Origin: Streptomyces cinnamoneus | Lineage (GTDB): Bacteria > Actinomycetota > Actinomycetes > Streptomycetales > Streptomycetaceae | Reading direction: 5' to 3' | DNA: 64,000 nucleotides | Assembly (NCBI RefSeq): GCF_002939475.1 | Contig: NZ_PKFQ01000001.1 | Location: 4,089,001-4,153,000 of the forward strand | Part shown: piece by piece, positions 35,523-43,555 of the stretch | Layout: each line of letters begins with the position of its first letter | Numbering within the stretch: position 1 is the stretch's first letter | Position numbers and translations under genes: made by a program | The notes under the pieces: model-generated | Databases searched by the model: none | Told to the model about the DNA's origin: nothing | What the model saw: only the letters and a program-made list of their open reading frames with translations

Positions 35523-36197
35523 TCACCGGCTCCGGGTCAGTGCCGCCTCGCGGCCGCAGGCGTAGGACAGGGCGCTGACCAGCTCCTGCGCGTCCGGCAG
35601 CCAGCGGTTGGCGGCGGTGGGCTGGCGCGCCCACTGCACCCGGCCGCGGCTGCCGATGCGGGTCGGGGGAGCGACCACGTAGTCACCCTCGCCCCGGGCG
35701 ACGAGGTCGAGCGAGGAGGGCGCCCAGCCCAGCTTGCGCACCTCGTCGGCGACCTTGAGCGCCCCGCCGGGCAGCACGAAGAACAGCATCCTGCGGAACG
35801 GCGTGCACGTGATGGGCCCCAGCTGGATCTCCATGCGCTCCATGCGCGCCAGCGCCAGGAACCCGGCCGACTCGGAGACGTCGAGCGCGTCGAACGTGCG
35901 GCCGGTCGGCAGCAGGATCGACGCCCGGGGCTGCTTGGCCCACATCCGGCGCGCGGTGGACGCGCTGCCCGTGGCCTGGGCGGCCCAGTCGGGCCGGGCC
36001 GGATGGGCGCCCGGGGCAGGGCAGTCGAGGTCACCGCACGAGCAGCGCTCCCTTCCCTCCACGGCTTCCAGCCAGGTGCCGGCGAATACGTCCCAGTGAC
36101 GGTCCTCCGCGTACCTCGCCGCGGCGTCGAGCACGTGCTCGGCGCGCTGTTGGGGGATGTGCGGGGCTCCAACTCCGATGGTCTCTTCCACGTTCAT
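35523..36197 (-). CDS. Bifunctional DNA primase/polymerase N-terminal (prim-pol) domain protein
   Basis: A 224-residue protein. The segment AARYAEDRHWDVFAGTWLEA followed by a cysteine/histidine cluster CSCGDLDCPAPGAHPARPDW matches the Zn-bearing start of prim-pol domains of actinobacterial plasmids and phages; later motifs include PTGRTFDALDVSESAGFLAL and YVVAPPTRIGSRGRVQW, where active-site acidic residues (DALD) and histidine-poor strands are seen. It is short: no helicase domain follows. Such stand-alone copies are chromosomal and conserved in Streptomyces, so replication of a mobile element is not implied. GGGGAG precedes the ATG. It is divergent from the TPR regulator across a 28-bp palindrome. 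Confidence 0.8.
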   Translation of the reverse strand: MNVEETIGVGAPHIPQQRAEHVLDAAARYAEDRHWDVFAGTWLEAVEGRERCSCGDLDCPAPGAHPARPDWAAQATGSASTARRMWAKQPRASILLPTGRTFDALDVSESAGFLALARMERMEIQLGPITCTPFRRMLFFVLPGGALKVADEVRKLGWAPSSLDLVARGEGDYVVAPPTRIGSRGRVQWARQPTAANRWLPDAQELVSALSYACGREAALTRSR

Positions 36198-36507
36198 CAC
36201 AACTCCCCTTGTCACCAGGGGTTACGGCTCTGGCGCACGCTCGTCGCAACGGCCGGTGACAGCACACGGGGCGCACGGATGCATGGACGGGGGCGCAGGC
36301 GGGGGTTCGCCGCCGCGAAGGGGTAGCCACCTGGGCGGCGGACGCTGACTTAGGTCATTGCCGCTATTGATGTCAATACCGGCAAGTCCTGCATTCTCCG
36401 CATATCAGGGGGGCAAAGATCACGGGAGAAGGCGTTCACAGCTGGCTCAGCACTTCCGCATCTCGCGGTTCTCATCGCGAACGCATAGCAGTCTCAGGGG
36501 GTAAGCC
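36198..36507. other. Divergent intergenic region, 310 bp
   Basis: Apart from the palindrome at 36358-36385, nothing with a recognisable role is seen. The stretch 36340-36420 is clearly less GC-rich than its surroundings and probably holds both promoters. CAGGGGG lies 13 bp before the ATG at 36508. Confidence 0.5.
36358..36385. promoter_or_regulatory. 28-bp near-perfect palindrome in the prim-pol / regulator intergenic region
   Basis: The left half starts TTGCCGCTATTGA and the right half ends TCAATACCGGCAA; the halves are complementary at all but one position pair plus the two central bases. It is AT-rich for this genome, 160 bp from the prim-pol start and 122 bp from the regulator start. The size and symmetry suit a dimeric or tetrameric repressor; the adjacent NsdA-like regulator is the first candidate. 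Confidence 0.6.
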
Positions 36508-37896
36508 ATGGCCGCACGGCCACTCGTCGCGCGGCAGCCGAACGAACGGCTGCAAGCGCTCATCCAGGAAGCCGGCTGTTCCAACGCCGGGTTGGCCCGC
36601 CGAGTCAATATGTGCGGCGCCGAGCACGGTCTGGACCTGCGGTACGACAAGACTTCCGTAGCCCGCTGGCTGCGCGGTCAGCAGCCGAGGGGCCGGGCGC
36701 CGGCCGTCATCGCCGAGGCCCTCGGCCGCAAGCTGGGCCGCTCGGTGACGATCGACGAGATCGGCATGGCCAACGGCAAGAACCTCGCCTCGGGCGTGGG
36801 ACTCCAGTTCTCCCCGACCGTCCTGGGCGCCATCGAGCAGGTCTGCGAACTGTGGCGCAGCGACGTCGGCCGCCGCGACTTCCTCAGCGGCACGTCGGTG
36901 GCCTCCTCGGCCCTCGTCGAGCCCAGCCGCGACTGGCTGATCACCGCCGCCGACCCCCAGGTCGCCCGGAACGCGGGCGCCCGCGTCGGCCCGTCCGACG
37001 TCGAGGCCGTGCGGGCCACCACGGAGGCGCTGGTCGAACTCGACCACCGCTACGGCAGCGGCCACGTGCGCCCCGTGGTGGTGCACTACCTCAACAGCGT
37101 CGTCTCCGGGCTGCTGGCCGGCTCGTACCGGGAGGCCGTCGGCAGGGACCTCTTCGCCGCCGTCGCCCGGCTGACCGAACTGGCGGGCTACATGGCCGTC
37201 GACACCGGCCAGCCGGGCCTGGCCCAGCGCTACTACATCCAGGCGCTGCGCCTGGCCCAGGCCGCCGGCGACCGTGGCTACGGCGGCTACGTCCTGGCCG
37301 CCAGCATGAGCCACCTCGCCGCGTCCCTGGGCAACCCCCGGGAGATCGCACAACTGGCCAAGGCGGCGCAGGAGGGGGCGCGGGGCCATGTGACGCCCCG
37401 GGCGGAGGCGATGTTCTACGCGGCCGAGGCGCGCGGCCACGCGCTGCTCGGTGACGCACGCTCCTGCCAGGTGGTGGCCTCCCGGGCCGTCACGCGGCTC
37501 GAAGCCGCGGACAACGGCACGGACTCCGGCGACGACCCGCCGTGGATCCGCCACTTCGACCGGGCCTACCTCTCGGACGAACTGGCGCACTGTCACCGCG
37601 ACCTCGGCCAGGCGGAACCCGCGCGGCGGCACGCCGAGGACGCGCTGGCGGCCCACCCCCGGGGCAGGGTGCGCCGGCGGGCGATCGACCTGCTGCTGCT
37701 GGCCACCGCGCACGTCCAGCAGCGTGAGGTGGAGGAGGCCTGTGTGACGGGCACGCGGGCCCTGGAACTCCTGGGCACCCTGCGCTCCAACCGGGGGTCG
37801 GAGTACCTCGACGACTTCCAGCAGCGGCTGGAGCCGTACCGGGACGAGCCGGTGGTGCGGGAGTTCGGCGCGCGGATGGAGATGCAGGCGGCGTGA
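36508..37896 (+). CDS. NsdA-like HTH-TPR regulator
   Basis: A 462-residue regulator. The N-terminal ~110 residues form an unusual long HTH (LIQEAGCSNAGLARRVNMCG, YDKTSVARWLRGQQPRGRAP). The remainder is helical TPR-like repeats (YMAVDTGQPGLAQRYYIQAL, DELAHCHRDLGQAEPARRHA). Overall it resembles NsdA, a negative regulator of Streptomyces differentiation and antibiotic synthesis, but identity to nsdA itself is not claimed. Between HTH and TPR lies RRDFLSGTSVASSAL, which mimics a twin-arginine signal although internal. GGTAAGCC precedes the ATG. It probably binds the palindrome at 36358-36385 and controls itself and the prim-pol operon. Confidence 0.82.
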   Translation: MAARPLVARQPNERLQALIQEAGCSNAGLARRVNMCGAEHGLDLRYDKTSVARWLRGQQPRGRAPAVIAEALGRKLGRSVTIDEIGMANGKNLASGVGLQFSPTVLGAIEQVCELWRSDVGRRDFLSGTSVASSALVEPSRDWLITAADPQVARNAGARVGPSDVEAVRATTEALVELDHRYGSGHVRPVVVHYLNSVVSGLLAGSYREAVGRDLFAAVARLTELAGYMAVDTGQPGLAQRYYIQALRLAQAAGDRGYGGYVLAASMSHLAASLGNPREIAQLAKAAQEGARGHVTPRAEAMFYAAEARGHALLGDARSCQVVASRAVTRLEAADNGTDSGDDPPWIRHFDRAYLSDELAHCHRDLGQAEPARRHAEDALAAHPRGRVRRRAIDLLLLATAHVQQREVEEACVTGTRALELLGTLRSNRGSEYLDDFQQRLEPYRDEPVVREFGARMEMQAA

Positions 37897-38060
37897 GGAG
37901 GCCGCCCCGGGGTCCGGAACGTCCGGTCCGGGGTCCGGGGCGGCCCGGGACGATCCGTGCTGCGGGCGGGGTGATGCGGCGGTGCTTGGCCGAGGGCCGG
38001 GGCGACCCGGTAGCGTGAGCCGCCGGTCACGTAAGTCCCGTTACAGCATGAGGAGTCCCG

Positions 38061-39611
38061 GTGACGCAGAGCGGACAGGGAAACGAGCCGCGGGTGCCTG
38101 CGGCCCCGCCCGAGCCGCCGGCGCGGCCCGCGCCGGAGTGGGGTGCCCCCTGGCAGCCCGCCGCCGGGCGCGCTCCGCTGCCGCCGGAGAACCCGCCGGG
38201 CGACTCGGAGGCCACCCAGTACCTGCCGCCCGTGGGCGGGGCGCCCATGCCGGGCACCCCGCTGCCGCCCCGGCCGTACGCGGCGCCGCCGGCCCCGCCC
38301 GGCGCGGGCGTCGGGGGCACGGGCGGCGGCATACCTCCCATACCCGGCATAGCGGATTCGGCCTCCGAGGCCACGCAGTTGCTGTCCCCGCCGCCGGCGG
38401 ACGCACCGGCGACGCAGTACCTTCCGCCCGTGGTCAACGCGGACGAGTACCGTCCGGCACCGCAGCGCACGAGCGACGCGGAGGCGACCGCCTTCCTGCC
38501 GCCGGTGAGCGGTGGCGCGGGCCCCTCGCGCCCGGGTGACGCCGACGCGACGGCGTTCCTGCCGCCCGTGGGTGGCGGCGCGGGCCCCGCCCGCCCGGGT
38601 GACGCGGAGGCGACGGCGTTCCTGCCGCCGGTGGGCGGTGGCGCGGTCCCCGCCGGTCCGGGTGACGCCGAGGCGACCGCCTTCCTGCCGCCGGTGGGCG
38701 GGCCCGGTGCGGGCGCCGGGAGCGGCCCGGGCGCCGCGACGCCCTTCACCGTGATGGCCCGGGAGGGCGAGCGGCCGCCGCCCGCCGAGTTCGACACGCT
38801 GTTCCGCGCCGCCGCGCCGACACAGCACCTGCCCCCCGTGCCGCCGGCCCGGCCCGCGGCCCCGTCGCCGATGGCGGCCGCCCCGCCGCCACCCCCGCCC
38901 GCTTCCCGGGCCGCGGCACCGGCGGCGTCGCGCCGCCCGAGGAAGAAGCCGCCCGCGCTGGTGATCACCGCTGTGGTCGCGGGCTGCGCCGTGGCCGGAC
39001 TCGGGGCCGGCGCCCTGCTCAGCGGCGGGGACGACGACAAGAGCGGCAAGGAGAACACCGCCGTGGCCAGCCCGGCGCCGAGCGAGGGGGCGAAGGACAA
39101 GGGCAAGGACCCCGCCCAGCCCACACCGGACGGCTCGGCGAAGCCCGCCGACCCGGCCGAGGCGCAGGCCAAGGCGCTGGACGCGCTGCTGAAGGACAGC
39201 AACAACAGCCGGGACGCCGTCATCAAGGCCGTCGACTCCACCCGGAACTGCAAGGACCTGGACAAGTCCGCCGCCGACCTCCGCGACGCCGCGGGCCAGC
39301 GCAACGCCCTCGTGGGCCGCCTGGACCAGACGGCGGTCGACAAGCTGCCGGGCGACAACGCGGAGCTCAAGGCCCAGCTGGCGAAGGCGTGGAAGTCGTC
39401 GGCAGCGGCGGACAGCCACTACGCGGCGTGGGCGCGCCAGACGGACGGCAAGAAGGGCTGCGCCGGAGGGCACGCCCGCCCCAGCAAGGACAGCGTCCTC
39501 GGGGACCGGGCCAGCGCGGACGCCACGACCGCGAAGAAGAAGGCGGCGGACCTGTGGAACCCGATCGCGAAGCAATACGGGCTGACGACGCACGAGTGGA
39601 CGCAGCTGTGA
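38061..39611 (+). CDS. Pro/Ala-rich membrane protein with repeated (E/D)AT(Q/A)(Y/F)LPPV motifs
   Basis: A 516-residue protein. The first ~290 residues are disordered, Pro/Ala/Gly-rich and carry about eight copies of a short motif: EATQYLPPV, EATQLLSPP, PATQYLPPV, EATAFLPPV (three times), DATAFLPPV and PTQHLPPV. RRPRKKPP then a single membrane helix (ALVITAVVAGCAVAGLGAGA, ~residues 306-327) follow. The outer ~180 residues have a Lys/Glu/Pro linker and a helical domain with two cysteines (TRNCKDL, KKGCAGG), no known family. N-in topology is suggested by the basic stretch. The Thr motifs look like kinase/FHA docking sites. AGGAG precedes the GTG. It lies 164 bp after the NsdA-like gene. Confidence 0.8.
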   Translation: MTQSGQGNEPRVPAAPPEPPARPAPEWGAPWQPAAGRAPLPPENPPGDSEATQYLPPVGGAPMPGTPLPPRPYAAPPAPPGAGVGGTGGGIPPIPGIADSASEATQLLSPPPADAPATQYLPPVVNADEYRPAPQRTSDAEATAFLPPVSGGAGPSRPGDADATAFLPPVGGGAGPARPGDAEATAFLPPVGGGAVPAGPGDAEATAFLPPVGGPGAGAGSGPGAATPFTVMAREGERPPPAEFDTLFRAAAPTQHLPPVPPARPAAPSPMAAAPPPPPPASRAAAPAASRRPRKKPPALVITAVVAGCAVAGLGAGALLSGGDDDKSGKENTAVASPAPSEGAKDKGKDPAQPTPDGSAKPADPAEAQAKALDALLKDSNNSRDAVIKAVDSTRNCKDLDKSAADLRDAAGQRNALVGRLDQTAVDKLPGDNAELKAQLAKAWKSSAAADSHYAAWARQTDGKKGCAGGHARPSKDSVLGDRASADATTAKKKAADLWNPIAKQYGLTTHEWTQL

Positions 39612-39721
39612 CGCCGTGAGGCACGGTGGGGCCGGGCGCGGCCCCCGCCGGGGGGAACGTACGATCGATCGCTGTGCAAGGTTCGGAGAAGTCTTCCCGT
39701 CGCGGCCGCCGCTCGACCACC

Positions 39722-40165
39722 ATGGACGGCATGCCGTTCAATGACATGCCGTGGTGGCGCTGGCGTGCGAACGTACGCTCCGCGCTGCACATGCTTTCGG
39801 ACCCGGTCTTCCAGACGGAGTGCTGGCTCGCCGGGCACGAGGGGTACGGCGATGTGACCGACGCCGTCTACCGCCTGGTCGAGGACACCTGGCTGGACAA
39901 CTGGTCGGCCGAGAAATACGTCGGCACGGTCTTCCGGGACTCCGGGGAGGCCGCGCTCGTCGACGTCGCCGTGCTGCGGGTCCTGCGGATCATGCACCAG
40001 GTCGGGGCGGACGCGCCCGTCTCCGCGTACCTCGAGCACCACGGATGGGCGGAGGCCGTACGGGCCGCCCGGGAGGCACACGTAAGGCTGGCGCTGAACG
40101 ACGGCGACGACCCCGAGGCGCGGCCCCGCCCGCTCGCCGTGCTGGCGCGGCTGACCGCGTTCTGA
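39722..40165 (+). CDS. SCO4402-family conserved protein
   Basis: A 147-residue soluble protein beginning MDGMPFNDMPWWRWRANVRS, then LHMLSDPVFQTECWLAGHEG, YGDVTDAVYRLVEDTWLDNW and VDVAVLRVLRIMHQVGADAP. I recall it as the family named after SCO4402 of S. coelicolor; no function is known. Tryptophan- and acid-rich helices suggest a protein-protein interaction module. In-frame GTG at 39674 would add 16 residues (start QGSEKSSRRGRRS); neither start has a clear ribosome-binding site. It sits 52 bp before purU in the same direction. Confidence 0.75.
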   Translation: MDGMPFNDMPWWRWRANVRSALHMLSDPVFQTECWLAGHEGYGDVTDAVYRLVEDTWLDNWSAEKYVGTVFRDSGEAALVDVAVLRVLRIMHQVGADAPVSAYLEHHGWAEAVRAAREAHVRLALNDGDDPEARPRPLAVLARLTAF

Positions 40166-40217
40166 GGGGTGGCCGTGCGGTCCGGACGGGTCCGCGGGTA
40201 TGCGACGCTATTGGGCT

Positions 40218-41081
40218 ATGACCACCGAACAGCCACAGCAGTACGTCCTCACTCTCTCCTGCCCGGACAAGCAGGGCATCGTGCACGCGGTGTCCAGCTA
40301 CCTCTTCATGACCGGCTGCAACATCGAGGACAGCCAGCAGTTCGGTGACCGCGACACGGGCCTGTTCTTCATGCGCGTGCACTTCGGCGCCGAGGCGCCG
40401 GTGACGCTGGAGAAGCTGCGGGCCAGCTTCGCGGCGGTCGGGGACTCCTTCCACATGGACTGGCAGATCCATCTGGCCGACGACAAGATGCGGATCGTGC
40501 TGATGGTGTCCAAGTTCGGGCACTGCCTCAACGACCTGCTCTTCCGCTCGCGGATCGGTGCGCTCCCGGTGGAGATCGCGGCGGTCGTCTCCAACCACAC
40601 GGACTTCGCCGAGCTGGTGGGCTCCTACGGCGTCCCCTTCCATCACATTCCGGTGACGAAGGAGACCAAGCCGGAGGCGGAGGCGCGGCTGCTGGAGCTG
40701 GTGCAGGCGGAGAACGTCGAGCTGGTCGTGCTCGCCCGCTACATGCAGGTCCTCTCCGACGACCTCTGCAAGGCGCTGTCAGGGCGGATCATCAACATCC
40801 ACCACTCCTTCCTGCCGAGCTTCAAGGGCGCGAAGCCGTACCACCAGGCGCACGAGCGCGGCGTGAAGCTGATCGGTGCCACGGCGCACTACGTGACCGC
40901 GGACCTCGACGAGGGCCCGATCATCGAGCAGGAGGTCGAGCGGGTGGGCCACGACCTCACCCCCGAGCAGCTGGTGGCGGTGGGCCGCGACGTGGAGTGC
41001 CAGGCGCTGGCGCGAGCGGTGAAGTGGCACAGCGAGCACCGGGTGCTGCTGAACGGCAAGCGCACGGTGGTCTTCGCGTAG
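40218..41081 (+). CDS. purU: Formyltetrahydrofolate deformylase
   Basis: Hydrolyses 10-formyl-THF to THF and formate, balancing one-carbon units and feeding formate to PurT. The 287 residues comprise an N-terminal ACT domain (YVLTLSCPDKQGIVHAVSSY) for methionine/glycine sensing and a formyltransferase-like catalytic domain (~residues 95-280): RIVLMVSKFGHCLNDLLFRS, VVLARYMQVLSDDLC, the catalytic RIINIHHSFLPSFKGAKPYH and the aspartate in VTADLDEGPIIEQ. The ATG at 40218 is the natural start. A hairpin at 41092-41113 follows. Confidence 0.96.
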   Translation: MTTEQPQQYVLTLSCPDKQGIVHAVSSYLFMTGCNIEDSQQFGDRDTGLFFMRVHFGAEAPVTLEKLRASFAAVGDSFHMDWQIHLADDKMRIVLMVSKFGHCLNDLLFRSRIGALPVEIAAVVSNHTDFAELVGSYGVPFHHIPVTKETKPEAEARLLELVQAENVELVVLARYMQVLSDDLCKALSGRIINIHHSFLPSFKGAKPYHQAHERGVKLIGATAHYVTADLDEGPIIEQEVERVGHDLTPEQLVAVGRDVECQALARAVKWHSEHRVLLNGKRTVVFA

Positions 41082-41091
41082 GGGGTTCCCA

Positions 41092-41113
41092 CGAGGGGGC
41101 TCGCGCCCCCTCG
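41092..41113. terminator. Bidirectional terminator between purU and the ZAS fusion gene
   Basis: CGAGGGGGC (41092-41100) pairs with GCCCCCTCG (41105-41113) around TCGC, a perfect 9-bp stem 10 bp after the purU stop and 16 bp from the end of the opposing gene. No T-run. Confidence 0.65.
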
Positions 41114-41128
41114 CCCCCGGAGGGGCGC

Positions 41129-42202
41129 CTACGGGCGGGACAGTGACGCCGTCGCGTACAGGACGTCCTGGACGGCCTCCTCGTCGCCCAGCGAGCCCGC
41201 CGCCGCTTCGCCCGGGGAGACGTGGCCCGCGGCCAGGCGGCAGAACTCCACGCCGTCCAGGGCCACATGCGCCACCTCGCCCTCCGGCGTGCCCAGGGCC
41301 GCCGGGGAGTCCAGGGGGATGTACCAGTGCCCGCCGCCGCGGCCCTCGATCTCCAGGTGCAGGGCACGGCCCGGGGCGCCCACCGGGACCAGGCCGCGGG
41401 CCGGGGGTGCCAGGCCCGCCCGGCGTCGGGTCGCGATGACCGTCGGCAGCAGCCTCGCCGCCAGGTCGATCATGTGGTGCAGATGGGACGACGCCGGCGG
41501 CTCGTACGGATAGTCGACCGCCACCGCGATGTCCTCCGCGTGCACCCAGCACTCGAAGGCCCGGTCCAGGAAGGAGTCGCGCAGCGGCAGGCTGAGGGGC
41601 CCGTACGCCACGGGCACGCCGGCCACCTCGCCGCCCGCGAAGGACACGGCCCGCACCAGCGCCCGGCCCTGGTCGCGCCAGGCGGAGCGGACCTCGCCCG
41701 GCACCCCGTCCGCCGGTGGCGGCGACGGCGGCGGCAGGTCCAGGGCGCCCGCCAGGCGACCGTCCACCTCCGTCAGATGGCCGATCACCCCCGCCACCGT
41801 CACCTCGCGCTCCACCGGCTGCCTGCCGTCGAACCACGACAGCCGCACCGGCGCCCGCCACTCCGAGTCGCCGAAGTCGCGCAGCAGCGCGTCCAGCCGG
41901 GCGGTCTCCGCCTCGTAGGGCGCGGCCCAGTCGGGCACCGGCACCCGGGCGGGCCGGCGGCCCAGGGCGCCCGCGAGGACGCGGGAGCGCAGCGTGGGGT
42001 CGAGGTCCAGGCTGTCCTCGGGGTGCAGCAGCGCGACGGCGTCCCGCAGCCGCACGGCCTCGTCCGCGCAGGCGGCGCAGTCGGTCAGGTGCTCCTCGAC
42101 GGCCGCGGTCTCCTCGGCCGAGCACGCGGCCAGCGCCCAGGCCCCGAGCAGGGACTTGAGCACGGGGTGGGGCGGCCGGGCCCCGGGGCGCGGCGCGCTC
42201 AC
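41129..42202 (-). CDS. Anti-sigma zinc-finger (ZAS) fused to mycothiol-dependent maleylpyruvate-isomerase-like domain
   Basis: A 357-residue fusion. Residues ~12-55 carry the ZAS signature Hx3Cx2C (His38, Cys42, Cys45 in VEEHLTDCAACADEA) with an extra Cys27, typical of redox- or zinc-responsive anti-sigma factors. The rest is an MDMPI/DinB-like mycothiol-dependent domain: VAGVIGHLTEVDGRLAGAL with the first metal His, and FECWVHAEDIAVAV with the Glu-x3-His pair, so the metal site looks intact. The GTG overlaps the sigma gene stop (GTGA), so it is made with the sigma factor and is very likely its cognate anti-sigma factor. No membrane segment: it is cytoplasmic. Confidence 0.88.
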   Translation of the reverse strand: MSAPRPGARPPHPVLKSLLGAWALAACSAEETAAVEEHLTDCAACADEAVRLRDAVALLHPEDSLDLDPTLRSRVLAGALGRRPARVPVPDWAAPYEAETARLDALLRDFGDSEWRAPVRLSWFDGRQPVEREVTVAGVIGHLTEVDGRLAGALDLPPPSPPPADGVPGEVRSAWRDQGRALVRAVSFAGGEVAGVPVAYGPLSLPLRDSFLDRAFECWVHAEDIAVAVDYPYEPPASSHLHHMIDLAARLLPTVIATRRRAGLAPPARGLVPVGAPGRALHLEIEGRGGGHWYIPLDSPAALGTPEGEVAHVALDGVEFCRLAAGHVSPGEAAAGSLGDEEAVQDVLYATASLSRP

Positions 42203-42765
42203 CGGTGCGCCCCGCAGCCGCCCGGCGGGGAGACGGCCCGCGGGCCGTCGTGCGCGGTCGACAGCAGTTGTAAGCCGAGCCGCAGCCGGCGGCGCGCCTC
42301 GTCCTCCGTGACCCCCAGCCGCGCGGCGGCCTGGCGGTAGTCCAGGCGCCGGAAGTAGGCGAGGTCGAGCGCCGCCCGCAGGGGCGCCGGCATGGACGTG
42401 ACGATGTAGTCCGCGCGGGCCGCGGCGCTCGCCGCGCGGACCTGCTCCTCGATCTCCTCGGGCGAGCGCTCCCCGTCGTCCGCCGCCCGCCGCAGCCGGC
42501 CGACGGCGTACCGGTGGGCGAGCCCGGCGATCCACGAGCGCAGCGGGCCGTGCCGGGGGTCGAACTCCTCGGGGTGCTCCCACACGTGGGCGAAGACCTC
42601 GCGCGTGACGCCGTCGGCGCCGCCCTCGTCGCCGAGGACGCGGTGGGCGAGGCCGTGCACGAGCGAGCCGAAGCGGTCGTACAGCTCGCCGAGCGCGGCG
42701 GCCTCGCCGTGCGCGAGCCGCTGCCGCATCTTGCGGTCCCACCGCGCCGGCGCGTCGTGAGTCAT
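42199..42765 (-). CDS. ECF-type sigma factor
   Basis: A 188-residue sigma-70 family protein with regions 2 and 4 only. Region 2: LGELYDRFGSLVHGLAHRVL, VTREVFAHVWEHPEEFDPRH and LRSWIAGLAHRYAVGRLRR. Region 4: MPAPLRAALDLAYFRRLDYR, QAAARLGVTEDEARRRLRLG. It directs RNA polymerase to a stress or development regulon that cannot be named here. Codon 165 is TTA (42271-42273 on the forward strand as TAA), so full translation may need the bldA tRNA. Its stop overlaps the start of the ZAS-MDMPI gene. AGGGGGC lies upstream of the ATG at 42765. Confidence 0.9.
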   Translation of the reverse strand: MTHDAPARWDRKMRQRLAHGEAAALGELYDRFGSLVHGLAHRVLGDEGGADGVTREVFAHVWEHPEEFDPRHGPLRSWIAGLAHRYAVGRLRRAADDGERSPEEIEEQVRAASAAARADYIVTSMPAPLRAALDLAYFRRLDYRQAAARLGVTEDEARRRLRLGLQLLSTAHDGPRAVSPPGGCGAHR

Positions 42766-43180
42766 CCCGGCCTGCCCCCTGTCGCACGCGCTGTCGTACG
42801 TCTGTCCGCCGCCCCACCGCCGAATGTATCGGCCGGGTCCGACGGCGCACGAGCGAATGAGGAGAAAGCCGGAAAGGTGGACCTCCGAGACGGCCCCGCA
42901 TGGTAGAGGTCTGGTCACTTCGGGTGGATATCCGGCCAAGACGTCCGATCGGTCCTGACCGGTCATGGTCATGGCTGAGCGAATGTGCCGATGTGTTATG
43001 CGGGTGTGACCGGATCTATGGGGATTAGGGGTCCGGGCTGGGCATAGGGTCATCAGCGGTCGGCTTATGCCGCGTCCTTGACTGCGGCGTTTCACATCAC
43101 GCCCGACGGGGGAAGCGCCAGGCAGCCCGCACCGCGGAAGGGTCCATTCCATAGCAGTCCGAGTGAAGGGGCTCGAGCGC
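42766..43180. other. Divergent intergenic region sigma factor / STAS gene, 415 bp
   Basis: No gene seen. Short repeats GGTCATGGTCATGG (~42961) and GACCGGTC lie mid-region, and TTATG-containing stretches at ~42996 and ~43064 are less GC-rich, so at least two promoters are plausible; I could not assign them to sigma types. AAGGGG at 43166 is the ribosome-binding site of the STAS gene. Confidence 0.45.
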
Positions 43181-43555
43181 GTGACGTTGAAGGTGTTGGA
43201 GCACGAACAGGGGGACTGGGCCGTGCTCCAGGTCTGCGGCGAGATGGATCTGGTGACCTCGCCGTCGGTCCGGCAGCACGTGCACGACGCTGTCGCGGAC
43301 GGGCGGCGCAGTCTGGTGCTCGACCTCGGGGAAGTCCGCTTCTGCGACTCCAGCGGCGTGGGGGTGCTGATCGCCGCCCGCCGCCTGATGCGCTCGTGCC
43401 AGGGGCGGCTGCGGCTGATCCTGCCCGAGCGCGGCGCCGTGGAGGGCTCGCACGTCAACAGGGTGCTGGGCGCCCTGGGGGTGCGCAGGCTCTTCGACGT
43501 CTACCCCGACCTCGACAGCGCGACCGCGGAGAGCACCGACCCGCTGTCGGCCTAG
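43181..43555 (+). CDS. STAS-domain anti-sigma factor antagonist
   Basis: A 124-residue SpoIIAA/BldG-like protein: GDWAVLQVCGEMDLVTSPSV, then VLDLGEVRFCDSSGVGVLIA with the phosphorylatable serine (DSSG), and VLGALGVRRLFDVYPDLDSA. When unphosphorylated such proteins bind an anti-sigma kinase and free its sigma factor. The start GTG at 43181 is supported by AAGGGG; GTG at 43163 would add six residues without a site. Its TAG overlaps the stop codon of the opposing kinase gene (CTAG). No HATPase anti-sigma kinase is next to it, so its partner is elsewhere. Confidence 0.9.
   Translation: MTLKVLEHEQGDWAVLQVCGEMDLVTSPSVRQHVHDAVADGRRSLVLDLGEVRFCDSSGVGVLIAARRLMRSCQGRLRLILPERGAVEGSHVNRVLGALGVRRLFDVYPDLDSATAESTDPLSA

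Noticed and set aside
35523-36197. Plasmid or phage remnant because of the prim-pol domain
   Set aside because: No replication, transfer or integrase genes nearby, and the gene order matches what I recall as core Streptomyces chromosome.
38466-38700. Possible CRISPR-like or DNA-level repeats
   Set aside because: Repeats are in frame, encode the (E/D)ATAFLPPV protein motif and have no spacer structure.
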